From assembly GCA_002118135.1 (NCBI GenBank), contig BDIU01000062.1:186001-250000 (forward strand): a DNA stretch of 64,000 nt, written 5' to 3'. The position numbers were made by a program, and so were the translations under genes. The stretch comes from Trebouxia sp. TZW2008 (Eukaryota > Chlorophyta > Trebouxiophyceae > Trebouxiales > Trebouxiaceae). The notes beneath the pieces were generated by a model. The model saw only the letters and a program-made list of their open reading frames with translations. It searched no databases and had not been told where the DNA came from. Within the stretch, counting starts at the first letter, position 1. Every line of letters starts with the position of its first letter. Positions 44,701 to 54,920 of this stretch are shown here, in pieces.

Positions 44701-47700
44701 CCCGCTCTTCACAACAAAGCTATGGACCAAAGGTTGGTTCACCCCAAACCTGAGCCCTGTGCAGCTGAATGTGCAGCTGAATATGCAGCTGAATGTGCAG
44801 CTGAATATGCAGCTGAATGAGCCATCCTCCAGACCTGGACAAAACGAATCATCATAGAACTTGTGTTGACACAATCTCAAACAAGTAGTGGACGTGTGTT
44901 TGTGGCCAAGTCCTGTGAAGCTGCCAGTAAGCCAGCTCTTCAAATGTTGTGCAACAAAGGATGGTTCATCAAAATCCTGCGGCCCTGTGCAGCTGAATGT
45001 GCAGCTGAATGAGCCACCCTCAGACCTGGACAAAATTACGCAGTGAATGACATTCTGATTTGAGTCGCCAGTCAGCCAGCTTGTCATAAAGATGCCATGC
45101 ATCAAAGACTGGTTCATCACAAACCTGCGGCCTGGTACAGCTGAATGTGCCGCTGAATGAGCCATCCTTCAATCCTGGACAGAGTTATCACTGTAAACCT
45201 GACAGAGACACAGACAAGGTATCTAGCAGGGTGGGTATGCTAAATCAAATGCTCATTGTACCTGCAGGTCGAGCCAGGTATTGGTCATGGATGCAGTTCC
45301 TCAGGAAGCAACAATAATAGTGTCATCGTTCCAGGCCATCAGGCAGCACACATGACAGCCAGGCGTTGGTCACAGACGCTAGGCAGGCAAGTTTATCTGC
45401 TGAAACATTCATGTCACCTGAAGGTCGAGCCAGGCTTTGATCATGGATACGGTTCCTCTGTAAGCAACAACGACAATGTCAATGTTGCAGGCCATCAGGC
45501 CGCGCGCGTGACATTCAGGCAAGTGTCTTTGATCTGATATTGACATTACCTGAAGGTCAAGCCAGGCATTGGTCATGGATGCGGTTCCTCTGAAAGCAAC
45601 AACAATAGTGTTGTTGTTCCAGGCCATTAGGCAGCGCGTGTCCAGCTTCAGCTCCCAGATCAGCTCGCTGTCTACCAATTGGTGGCTTGCCATGGCGGCC
45701 TCTAGGCTCAGAATGGTCCTCTCTGCTTGATACACTGGGGTGTCAACAGCAGGAGCAGTGCGCCTACAGTTCCTGGAAGCGCTCTTGTGTGCAGCGGCCT
45801 GCACAAAGGGACAAGGGCATTTGATGCTGCATTCAGCGCATGCAATGTAGTGCTCTACCATTGTTGATAGTGTTCAAGTAGAGTGCGAGCATGACAAGCT
45901 GTCCACTGCTTGGCGGCTTGCCATGGCAGCATCTAGGCTCAGAATGGTCCGCCTCTGCTTGATAGACTGGAGTATCAGCAGCATTTGGGACAGGCGCAGT
46001 GTGCCTGCAGTGCCTGGAAGCACTCCTCTGAGTAGCAGCCTGCAAGAACAGACTGAAAAGTATTTAATGCTGCCTGGACTGTGAGAAAGGGGGGGGGATG
46101 TATGCCCTTAGGAACCATGACAAGAAGCTTTTGTAGTTTTGCGCTCAAGAGCTGCAGAACAGCATATGCATAACGATTCAAGCAGAAGATTACACATGTG
46201 CCAGGATGCAGACAGACGCATGCAATTGCCCAAGTCTGTGCGTGTCGACGTGCCCTACCCTCTTGTGGTCATACACTATATAGCTTCAGTATAGCATCTG
46301 CATCATGGTCTCAAAGCAGAGGATTGTACAAGTGGCAATATATCAGAGGAGATGATCATCATGTCCCAAGAAGCAGACGCTTGCATGCGACCCCCCAAGT
46401 CTGTGCATATCTGTGTAACATACCCTTTTATAGTCATACACCAGGGAGCTCCAGTACAGCATGTGCATCATGGTCTCAAAGCAGAAGATGGGCTGCTGCA
46501 GCAGCTTTACATTGCCAGCAGCTGACGAAGCTTTGGCTGCCAACTTGACCTTCTTGTCTGTTTCTGTCCAAGCAACCTCCTGCTCCCAAACCTGCAGCAA
46601 TTGGGAATAGTGTGTCACACAAGCAGACAGCTTTTGGAAGCTCAATCAAGCCTCAATCTATAGCAGCTATCGCTGTTGCTCATGCAAAATTGTACATGCC
46701 TGCAACCAGAATGTATGCACAAGCTCCTCATGTCTGTCTCTGTCAAGCAATCTCTTACTCCCAGACCTAAAACAGTTGGGAGTAGTGTGTCACGCATGAG
46801 GTTCAGAAAGGGTCCGCAGCTGCTGGGCCAAATGCTCTTTTGGTGCTGTGCTTGCCACCAGCCTTGATGTGCAGGCAATCTCGAGAACTCAATGCAATTA
46901 AGCTCAAGACCTCACGCGCTTTTCGAATTTGTAGATGCTCAGTGCCAGCAGCTGAGAGTGCAGGTGCTGGTTGGACTGGTTGCACAGACAAGGGCCACTG
47001 CCCCAGACATCAATGTGTACCAACATGGCTGCTCCCAACAACTTGAGTGTGTGCAGCAACTTTGCCTTGCTGCAGGTACAAAAACCAAGACAGCACAGCC
47101 GACAAACACAAGATGACCGGCATTCACGCCTACAGCAAATCTGCACGCAAAAGAGGTATGAGGGAGTGGGAAAACATAGCTGCTGATAGCAAGGTGACAG
47201 ACAGACATTCATGCAAGGTTACCTGCAGCGCTGCAGCATCCTACGGGGCTCGCGTACAGCATGCTTGCTATGGCAAAACAGATCAGAGGGAATAGGACCA
47301 TACAGCTACTGACAGCAAGGTGACAGAGATGTATGCAAGCCTAACCGTAGCGCTGCAGCATCCTGTGGGCCACGCATACAGCAAGCTTGCTATAGCAAAA
47401 CAGATCAGAGGAAACAGGACCCTACAGGTGCCGACAGCAAGGTCACAGACATGCATGCAAGCCTACAAGCAGCACCGCAGCATCCTGTGGGGCATGCGTA
47501 CAGCAAGCTTGCTATAGCAAAACAGATCAGAGGAAAAGGGACCATACAGGTGCCGACAGCAAGGTAGCAGACATGTATGCAGGCGTATCCGCAGCGCTGC
47601 AGCATCCTATGCATGTGGGTTCTGTGTGCAGCAAGTCTGCCTGGCTCAGCAGATAGACACGAATAACAAGCACAACACAAGTGCTGACAGCAGAGTGCCA

Positions 47701-50700
47701 GAAATGCAGCTTACCCGCAGGGCTGCAGCATCCTGTGGGCGTTGCTTGACCATACAGATGAAGTTCCACACAAATGCATTGGCTGTCATGACTATCTGCA
47801 TCACACAATCAATGCCCACTTGTCAACCAATGCTGATAAGGGCACGTCTCCATTCATCAATTGAAAACGCAATGCATCACACAAGCAGCAAATCAAACAG
47901 TTGCTTTATCTGTCATAAGTTTGATGCTGCTCACGTAGCAAATGTCACATGACAGCAGCCCAAGACAACAATGGTTGGCGGTTTGCAAAGTAAATTTTAT
48001 AGAGGCAAAAATACATGATATGGAGTCAGAGAAGGACTTTTTGTGAGGGTGTAGTCACTGCCACGTGAGTATGTAAGCATCAGCTTGTAAGCATTAACAC
48101 ATGCTCATGATGCATGTGCCAAAAATTATTCCTCTGCTGCAAGACATGCAAAGTGCTCAAAGAAGGAGCAAGCGCAAAGCAACAAACAACAGGCATATGT
48201 GATGCAGTGAAAGTGTCAAAGACCAGGAGCATACCTGCATAGGCATAATGCCGATGTAGGAGAACAGGAAGCTTGCACAGCTCTGAAATCGCACCATCCA
48301 CAACGCCAAACACAGAACAAAGAATGCCATCACCACAATCCTCAACCTCAGCTGCAAGCATGCCACAGGTTAATCAGACTCAGCCCAATTTTCGCATGTT
48401 GTGGTCGTCGCAAGCAACGCTGATCAACACTGTATACTGCAGTTGCAGGGTACAGTGTTGATCTCTGTACCAGGGAAGCGGAATGGAATCAATCACTGCT
48501 ATCAGAGCGTAGAAGTCCATCCAGTTAAGGACAACTTGCTGAAAGGTGTAAACGGTGTCTGGGAACAAGGTCAATCAGTTCATTTGACAAACACTGTATC
48601 TTGCATGAATCACCTGCAATCTGAAGAAGATGGTTCCTGTCTGTACAACTTGGTAGGGCAGCTGTCTGTGCTGTCTCAGCTTCCAGAATAGTAAACAGCA
48701 TGTGATTGCCATGATGCCTGCTGACAGCGCCACAATGAAAGCAATGCTGACCACATTTGTGTGCTGCGGCGCGCTGCATCGGAACACCTGGCCCGCCTGG
48801 CAGTCTCGAATTGCCACATTGTATGCAAAGTCACGCTGCCTGCCTACAGAAGCAGTCAACATTTGGCTCAGGTAGTCTCGAGTTGCCAAATTGTGCGCAA
48901 AAGTTGCGCTGACTGCCTGCAGAAGCAGTCCCCAAAAGAGCTCAGGTAGTCTTGAACTGCGCAAAGTTGCGCCGCCTGCCTGCAGAAGCAGTGACAGTTG
49001 GGGCCCGAGCTGACACACATGACAGCCATATGCTGTGGTACTGATCTCAAATAAGCAGCATGCCTCAATGCGCGGCACTCAGAACATGGACTCGTACATG
49101 TTCTGTGTTAGCAGAAACCACATGGCAACATGCTGCCATGCTCAAGTATACAGCAGAGCAGCAGAACTGACCTGCGACAGCTGTGCTCAGCAGTAGTGGA
49201 ACAGACAGCACGCATCAATTGCACTGTATCTCGAAGGCGCGAATGTCACAGACTGCCTTATCAGTGTATGTTTCGGCAGTTATCAGGCACTCAGGCCAAG
49301 GGTAAACCCAGAGATACTTGGCAGTCAACTATGTACAAGGGCGTCTCCGCCCTTCATGTCTAATACAATTGGTTAAAGTTAGCACATGGTCGAACTGGTT
49401 GGAGACAGTTGATTGCTTCTGTACGTACCTAGTTGCGCCTGCTGAGCCTGCCTAGCCGACGTTTATAATGAATGAAAGAATAAAGGTATCTAGACAACAG
49501 AGATCGAAAAAAGCATTTCTCGGACCTGGAACAGCCACGCCCAGAAGCCCGATGGTGATGGGAATCTCGAGAGCAACCCAAGAGATCAAGCAGGGCCATT
49601 GCAGATGCCAAGGGCCAAAGAGGAACAGCCTGGGCTTTGGGCCACTGTGTATCACCCTCCCTCCATGTGCATGAAGCAAAAATGAAGTGAACAACTGCAG
49701 CCAGCATTCATGAATAGATTCAGCTGTCTGATCAAGAAACCAGCATTGTCAGTGAGTTTGAGATTGACTTGAGCTGCAATTAGAAAACTTCGCAAATCGC
49801 TATGTGTGCATGAGCAAAGGTGCCATATAGGTGGCCTGATGACAGAAACTGTTGTAGGCATAATCTGACAAGGGATGCTGGATACTAAGCAAGTTTTCAA
49901 GAAATTACATGTATGCATCACATTGAGAATGCTGCCAGCTGAAGAGCTTTCAGCACTATATGAATACTTGCACAAACAAGTGCAAGAGCGATATTGCGTC
50001 AAACTACTGCATGATGAGGTGAGGCCAAAAGGTGCTGGCGGCAGCCAAAACATGTGTTGCAACCCAGAGTACAACAGACTGTGCTGCAGCTGATGACATC
50101 ATGTACCATGATGTCAGCTTGTCGAGTTTAAGAAAATGCCCATGTACAAGAGCAAGCAGCCTGTGCATTGGCATTTCTTGCAGCGGGCAGTTTCAAACAA
50201 ATCTGTCCCATGCAAACTTGTACCCATGCAGTATGGCTTCTGACTCACTCACGTCTCTGTGCACTCTTGTTGTTTTGGGATCAAAAACACTTGTCGAGGT
50301 TGTGACAGAAGTATAATGCAATGCGCATAAATGCCATACCGTGTTCCAGCAGGTCCACCTCGCCCAGGCACACCAACTGATGACAGGTGCATAGAAGTAG
50401 CAAGGACGGTGCAGCAAGTATACGTTGGGTATGATGTAGAAAGCCAGATTCACCCATTGCACTGTACCCTCCACAGCAAACAGAGTTGCAATGCGCTTGC
50501 GCTTGTACTCCCTGCATAGCAGTTAAGGTGCGGTCCACCTTCTGATGCTGTATCTAACAAAATTGGTGCTTCCAGAGCAAGCACACTATGCTGCCAGTCC
50601 AAAATGTTGCTACATTGCTCACACACTGTTGAACGCAGTTTGCTTGCAATTCAATGCAGGGCAAGGTTCGGCTGTCACATTGGTCTGCAGCACACAGGTT

Positions 50701-51537
50701 CTGCATATTCTGTGCAAATCTTGTGTCTGCATAACCTCCACACATGCAAGTAACATGTCTGGAGGACAGTCATTTGCACATTTTTTGCATATTCTGTGCA
50801 AGTAACTGCCCTCAAAACATGGCCAAAACGTTGAAAGGCCCATGCAACTGCAGATTGCAGAAGCGAGGCTTACCAGCGCTTTCCTGACCTATATGCCGAG
50901 TAGGCATGACGCCCACAGGCAAACAGAATCAGAGTGATGTGTGCCATACAAATGGAGCTAACAGCAATGTTCCATATGTATGTTGTGTTGTGCTGGAAGC
51001 GGCGTGTGCTTCCATCCTGCGAGACATCATGCAGAACAGAGTGAGGCAATGAAACCATGCATGAAAGCCACCGTTGCAAGAGCAGAACAAACTGGCAGCA
51101 GCTGAGACATCTTGTGGTTACCTTAGTGAACACATCTGCTGTCTGGACTATGAGGACCATCAAGCCAGCAAGGGTTGCAGCGTAGACTGCCAGCATGGCA
51201 ATCTGCATCAGATGGGCGCTCAGAGCCGTGTAAGGTTCGAGGCGTAAGCCGTATTAGCTGAATTTCTCACCCTTGTGTCCTTGTTCGACATGAAGTCGAA
51301 GCGCAGCGTAATTGCCCTAGACGTATCGATGCGCTCTGGAAACTTGGCTTCCACACGAGCCGCTTCTGCTCGTGCAGCGCTATGGTCGTCATCATTGGAG
51401 TCTTGCGACGGCTCTGCTTGAGCTAACTGATCAAGCCAAGGTTGCTCAGGCTGCAACACGTTGTCGCTCGGGTGACTGTTGTCCATCAACAAGCTACTCG
51501 CGCGCCGGATTTTGGCGTCTAAGTCTTGTAGTGGCAT
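41582..51537 (-). CDS. polytopic membrane class-3 lipase (diacylglycerol lipase-like), 17 exons
   Basis: A serine lipase with an N-terminal membrane domain, as in diacylglycerol lipases; it would hydrolyse glycerolipids at a membrane. Exons: 51537-51271, 51202-51122, 51016-50874, 50511-50340, 49694-49526, 48843-48614, 48538-48471, 48346-48235, 47795-47715, 46997-46911, 46591-46424, 45798-45550, 44606-44411, 44092-43905, 43180-43048, 42688-42549, 42007-41582. Every join keeps phase, giving 969 residues. The N terminus is acidic and soluble. About seven hydrophobic helices follow (for example IAMLAVYAATLAGLMVLIVQ and VSIAFIVALSAGIMAITCCL). The lipase fold has TIVVAFRGTAS, the nucleophile in GHSLGGALATLAAYD, SFGAPRTGNHAFA, PGRRVIVNNVGHMAV and a likely catalytic His in GHSVDQHF. 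Exons 14 and 16 end in GC donors. Exons 10 and 5-8 rest mostly on phase and hydrophobicity. Confidence 0.85.
42255..42830 (-). repeat. copies of lipase exon 16 start and end
   Basis: The end of exon 42688-42549 (IRLAEASPSLK, donor GCAAGC) recurs near 42440-42410 (decayed) and at about 42298-42262 (IRLAEASPSLQ with a GT donor, CTCCAG|GTAAAC). The exon start (SYTNAILSVILA) recurs upstream at about 42815-42730 (SYTNAILSVILAKRL). Confidence 0.8.
43530..43910 (-). repeat. three copies of lipase exon 14 end, each with a GC donor
   Basis: The exon end PDTWSIINDQ|GCAAGC (43905) is repeated about 190 bases apart near 43720 (PDT, stop, SIIDDQ|GCAAGC) and near 43540 (PDTWSIINDQ|GCAAGC). All three keep the GC donor. 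Confidence 0.85.
44590..45180 (-). repeat. four copies of lipase exon 13 start, with internal 12-bp repeat
   Basis: HSAAHSAAQGRRFVMNQPLV and the following SWLTGD block of exon 44606-44411 occur in diverged form near 45150, 45005 and 44820-44700. At 44756-44818 a 12-bp unit (GCAGCTGAATGT) is itself repeated five times. Confidence 0.85.
45250..46045 (-). repeat. copies of both ends of lipase exon 12
   Basis: The exon end (FRGTASMTNAWLDLQ) recurs downstream near 45480-45405 (YRGTVSMIKAWLDLQ) and near 45300-45260. The exon start (SASRNCRRTAP, DTPVYQAE) recurs upstream near 46040-45940 (SASRHCRHTAP, DTPVYQAE). Confidence 0.8.
46250..46790 (-). repeat. copies of both ends of lipase exon 11
   Basis: The exon end (FCFETMMHMLYWSSLVYDYKR region, split here as FCFETMMHMLY and VYDYKR) is copied at about 46320-46255 with a stop. 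The exon start context (CAATTGCTGCAGGTTTGGGA) is copied in decayed form near 46780-46700. Confidence 0.75.
47200..47745 (-). repeat. five copies of the lipase exon 9 end, ~127-bp spacing
   Basis: The RPQDAAALR exon end (47745-47715) is followed by four decayed copies, near 47605, 47490, 47360 and 47225. All contain GCTGCAGCATCCT or GCCGCAGCATCCT-type cores on the plus strand. They fill most of the next intron. Confidence 0.8.
48422..48463. repeat. 42-bp near-perfect palindrome
   Basis: Two 20-base arms, both starting GATCAACACTGTA, face each other around a 2-base centre with two mismatches. It lies at the 5' end of the intron after lipase exon 48538-48471, so it could form a hairpin in the transcript. 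Confidence 0.8.
48843..49000 (-). repeat. three copies of lipase exon 6 start
   Basis: CTGTAG|GCAGGCAGCGTGACTTT at the real exon start is preceded by two CTGCAG|GCAG copies about 65 bases apart (near 48915 and 48985), reading AVSATFAHNLATRD and a broken version. Confidence 0.75.
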
Positions 51538-51860
51538 GCCTATGACATCGTTATCAGCGACTTGCAGAAAAGAAACAGTCGCAGCAGAAAATTTATTCGC
51601 TCTTTGTGAGCCATGTTTGAAAATCTTCACAGCACACTGGTGCGATTGTCCGCGAACTCTTCAACCTTGCCCAGATGCCATTTGCGCATCGTTGCGGCGA
51701 ACACACGCATGGCTCACAGCCTGTTTCCTAGCATCAAGCGACAGGGCGTTTGGGCAGCGGGAGCCTGTTTCGGAATCGAAAGCGGCCTGCAAAGCGCCCC
51801 AGATTCTGCTCCTCTTCCTCAGTCTTGCTTGTTGGGTCTATGCAACGTTGCTTTGACATT
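51538..51860. promoter_or_regulatory. CpG-rich 5' region of lipase gene
   Basis: CpG-dense from inside exon 1 to about 51800. A plus-strand frame of 126 codons (51613-51993) opens here, but I could not support it as a gene. Confidence 0.45.
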
Positions 51861-52529
51861 GGCTTCGATGCCCCTGCACATTGATGCTGCAGCACAATGT
51901 CACGCTACTGTAAGAGGCAGCCGCTGCCCAGCAAAGATTTCTCTTTCAAAGCTGGATTCAAAGCTGGATCTCCGGAGGCGCCCTTGCTTTTAGTAGTCTC
52001 ACATGATCTTAGGCAACTCAGAGCCTGCCAATAATACCTTTGTCAATGATTGTGACCTTTGACTGTATCACCACGTGCTTTGACTGCTGCATGGCTATTT
52101 CTGATTTGACACACAATCCAGAACATGTGAGCGACCGCATCTGTGCAGCGCCATCAGATACTGTATCAGCCAGCAGTTGCTGAGTTTATCAGCTCAATCG
52201 ATGCATTTGCTCACTTCACTGGCTTCTTTGATGCAAACTCTTGCAGTGCAGCGCAGCGCAGCGCAGCAAACACAGCACTTTTAGATTCAATGACAACCAA
52301 AGGTAGCTTAGAAAACGCCTGTCAGACAGGCCGATCAATCAAGCAACACTGTGACAACTTGTAATCTGCTGCTAGCAACAGACTGTTGCACGTGCAAGGT
52401 GTGACAACAGTGACAATCAATCTTGTATTGTGAAACAGTTCGTTGTCCAGCATGAACTGTTGTAAGACAACCTGAACGACCAAGCATCATTGGCAGCTCA
52501 TGGCTGCACTGCAGCAATCAATCACACAT
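51861..52529. other. intergenic region
   Basis: Lies upstream of the lipase promoter and downstream of the SecE-like stop. A short GCAGCGCAGC run sits at 52246-52266. Nothing else seen. Confidence 0.4.
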
Positions 52530-53286
52530 TCAGGCAACCTTTTTTGGTAGCTTTGCCAACCACAATACACAACTGTTGTCAAACGTGCAAACCATCACCA
52601 ATAACACCATGATGGCTACAACCACTGTTCCTGATTTCCAGACAACCTCTTTGAGGGAAGGATAAGTGAACTGCTTCACAATTCTTGCTGCATCTCTTGT
52701 GTATGCCAACATATTGTGCCATGTGAAGTTTGCAAGAAAGTCCTGGAAGTCAAGAAAGCGATCGCTTGCTAGCAATGCCTGCTTCTTCTGAAATAGGTTA
52801 CGCAGAGGCGCAGGCGCCCCAGGCTGCTTGCTCACTCCTTCCAAAGGTTCTGTAGCCCTGCACATCATAGTTATATAAGCGCCTTCATAAGCGAAGGAGT
52901 GCTGACGCGTTGCTCAGCTGTAATCCATCAACCAAGCAACACCAACTGCAATGCACAGCAAAGACACACAAAGTAGATATGACAAGCATGATGATCTACA
53001 TATGTACAAGCTATGATACGCACCCTTGCTGGGTTTCGCTGCTTGGGGAACTGGACTCATCCTTCTGAGCGGGTCCTGCTTGTTGACCAAACCGGTTGGG
53101 CTGAGCCATGGCGCTGGCATCAGCATGCAGATTAAGTTTGCGCCCGGCTTGCAGGGGATGCTGTGTTATGCGCTTTTTGCATGTGACTCTGTTGTGCTGC
53201 CAGGTAAGCGGTCTGCCAGTCAGACAGTGTGAAGATCTTGTACGAGCGCTATGCTGGGCAGCATTGTGCGTGCAGCACCCTTGCAT
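52530..53286 (-). CDS. secE: SecE-like preprotein translocase subunit, predicted plastid
   Basis: SecE is the small essential subunit of the SecY-SecE channel; the plastid form works in the thylakoid or envelope. Two exons, 53286-53024 and 52857-52530, join in phase 2 and give 196 residues. The C-terminal 60 residues fit SecE: an amphipathic start (RDAARIVKQFTYPSLKEVVW), where TYPS replaces the usual WPS, then a single transmembrane helix (TVVVAIMVLLVMVCTFDNSC) and a short basic tail. The first 90 residues are Arg/Ser/His-rich and poor in acids, as expected of a plastid transit peptide. The middle is a Gln/Pro/Ser-rich linker with a basic LFQKKQALL segment. The ATG at 53286 is the first in frame downstream of the CpG-rich region. 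A Sec61-gamma or other small membrane protein is the alternative. Confidence 0.72.
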
Positions 53287-53700
53287 ACGACCCAAGCTGC
53301 TCTGCCCTGTGCCTCTGGAGACTAAAGACTTGAGGCACAAGGTCAAATCCTTGTTTCTGCTGTCAGCTCTTTCTTTGGTGCTGCGTCAGCTCACAAGCGC
53401 CGAAAGTCCTGGAGCGTTGCAGGATCGCAGCAGCGTTGGCACTGACACACACTACGGTGCGCAGCGTGCGGCAACGCGACTCGTGTATAAGGGATCACTG
53501 ACACAGGTGTGTGGATCAAAGTTGCTGCGCCCTCAGCACGTGGCAATCGAGGTTGATACGCTGCAGAAGGTTTGGGTTCGCTACAAGTGGGGCTGCAGAA
53601 GGCGCAGCGCAGAGGCCTGTCTGAGACAACGCAGGGTCGGCCTGCTACGCTCCGAGACCAGACCCTGCCTGTCAGCATTGTCCCCTTCCCAGTTTGTGCT
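53287..53700. promoter_or_regulatory. CpG-rich 5' region of SecE-like gene
   Basis: CpG-dense from inside exon 1 to about 53660. A divergent plus-strand gene would be expected by analogy with the other patches, but none could be supported. Confidence 0.4.
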
Positions 53701-54920
53701 TGCGCAATGCAGACACTACAGTGTTCAAGTTGCATTTGTGCTCATCAGCAGTCTGCTGAAGACAAGTGTCATTAATGCACACACAACTGCATACTCATAC
53801 AGCTCATGCTCTGGATTCAAGCTAGCAATTTAGGAGCAGTTTGCAAATGATACTTGATTGCCAGGGCAGCAGCAGGTAAGAATAACCGGTCTTGGTACCT
53901 TGGGGGTTGCCAGTCAACAAATGCCACAGTGTCACATTGTGTCCTTACAATTGTGCTTGTAGTTATGATTGCAATTGGGCGTATGGCAACTCTGGATCTA
54001 TATGCAGATGCTGCAAAACATGTCAACTGCAACATGCATCACAATAGCACGACTGCGACTGCCCTGAGGGTCCATTAACGTGCAAACAAAGCAGCTGACA
54101 CTCTGAGACTGAAGCTTTTCATACATGACTACAGGCTACAATATTAGACAATTTTAGGCAGGGCTGGGCGCTAACTCACATGTTGGTCCACTATCACCAA
54201 CTAAGGGTCATGTTGTAGCCAGCAACCAGGAACAGAGATACATATATACAGGCTCAATCTACGTGCACGACAGTGACTGCCATATGGCGTGGGCATTGCG
54301 TATCAGATGCAACCCAGTGCGGAACCTCAAAGCAGAAAACAGTAGTAATGACTCAGAATGCCTGGTTTTGAGCAATGCTTGGGGGCATGCAGTGATGCCA
54401 TATCGGGGATGCAACAATGTGATGATATCAAAATTTGGCAGCAACTCCATGAAGCTATCAGCATCACTGGGCTAGCATCGGCATGATGTTTGTCACAAAG
54501 GCTCCAGCAAGACCAGTGCCTGCAAACAATGCATTCTGTGATTGTACTGTCAGTCCAAGAGACACTTGCCACCCGCTGGTTTCAGAAGCTTTGCAAAGCA
54601 AAAACAGACATATTCATCATGGAAGACCACAAATTCATCATTATCACCACGTGTCAAGGCCACAAGGCTGAGAAAGCAAGCACACAAGAGACCCAAGACT
54701 TGTTGCACAATGCAAACCCAATTGCAAGACGGGCTGAAGTTGTGAACATGCTATAAATGCAGGTCAAGTCAAGCTCTTGTGAGCCAGCGTACCTCTGGTC
54801 ACAGATGTTCTATTGCGCTTCAGCAATACATGAACAGGTGCACAGCAATTCAGACCGCAGCACAGACATCCAAAGGGCTTGGTTTGACAGTGCAACACTC
54901 AAGATGCCTTTAATGCTCAA
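53701..54920. other. region without a supported gene
   Basis: Lies between the SecE-like promoter and the 3' end of the Cys-module gene. Plus-strand frames at 53854-54078 (one hydrophobic stretch) and 54490-54756 have no recognisable motif or splice chain. Confidence 0.4.

Noticed and set aside
51613..51993. Plus-strand frame of 126 codons divergent from the lipase gene
   Set aside because: Starts in a CpG-rich patch, but has no recognisable motif, signal or splice partner. GC-rich promoter sequence commonly gives open frames.
53854..54756. Two plus-strand frames with a hydrophobic stretch and a Lys-rich stretch
   Set aside because: No phase-consistent splice chain and no family resemblance.
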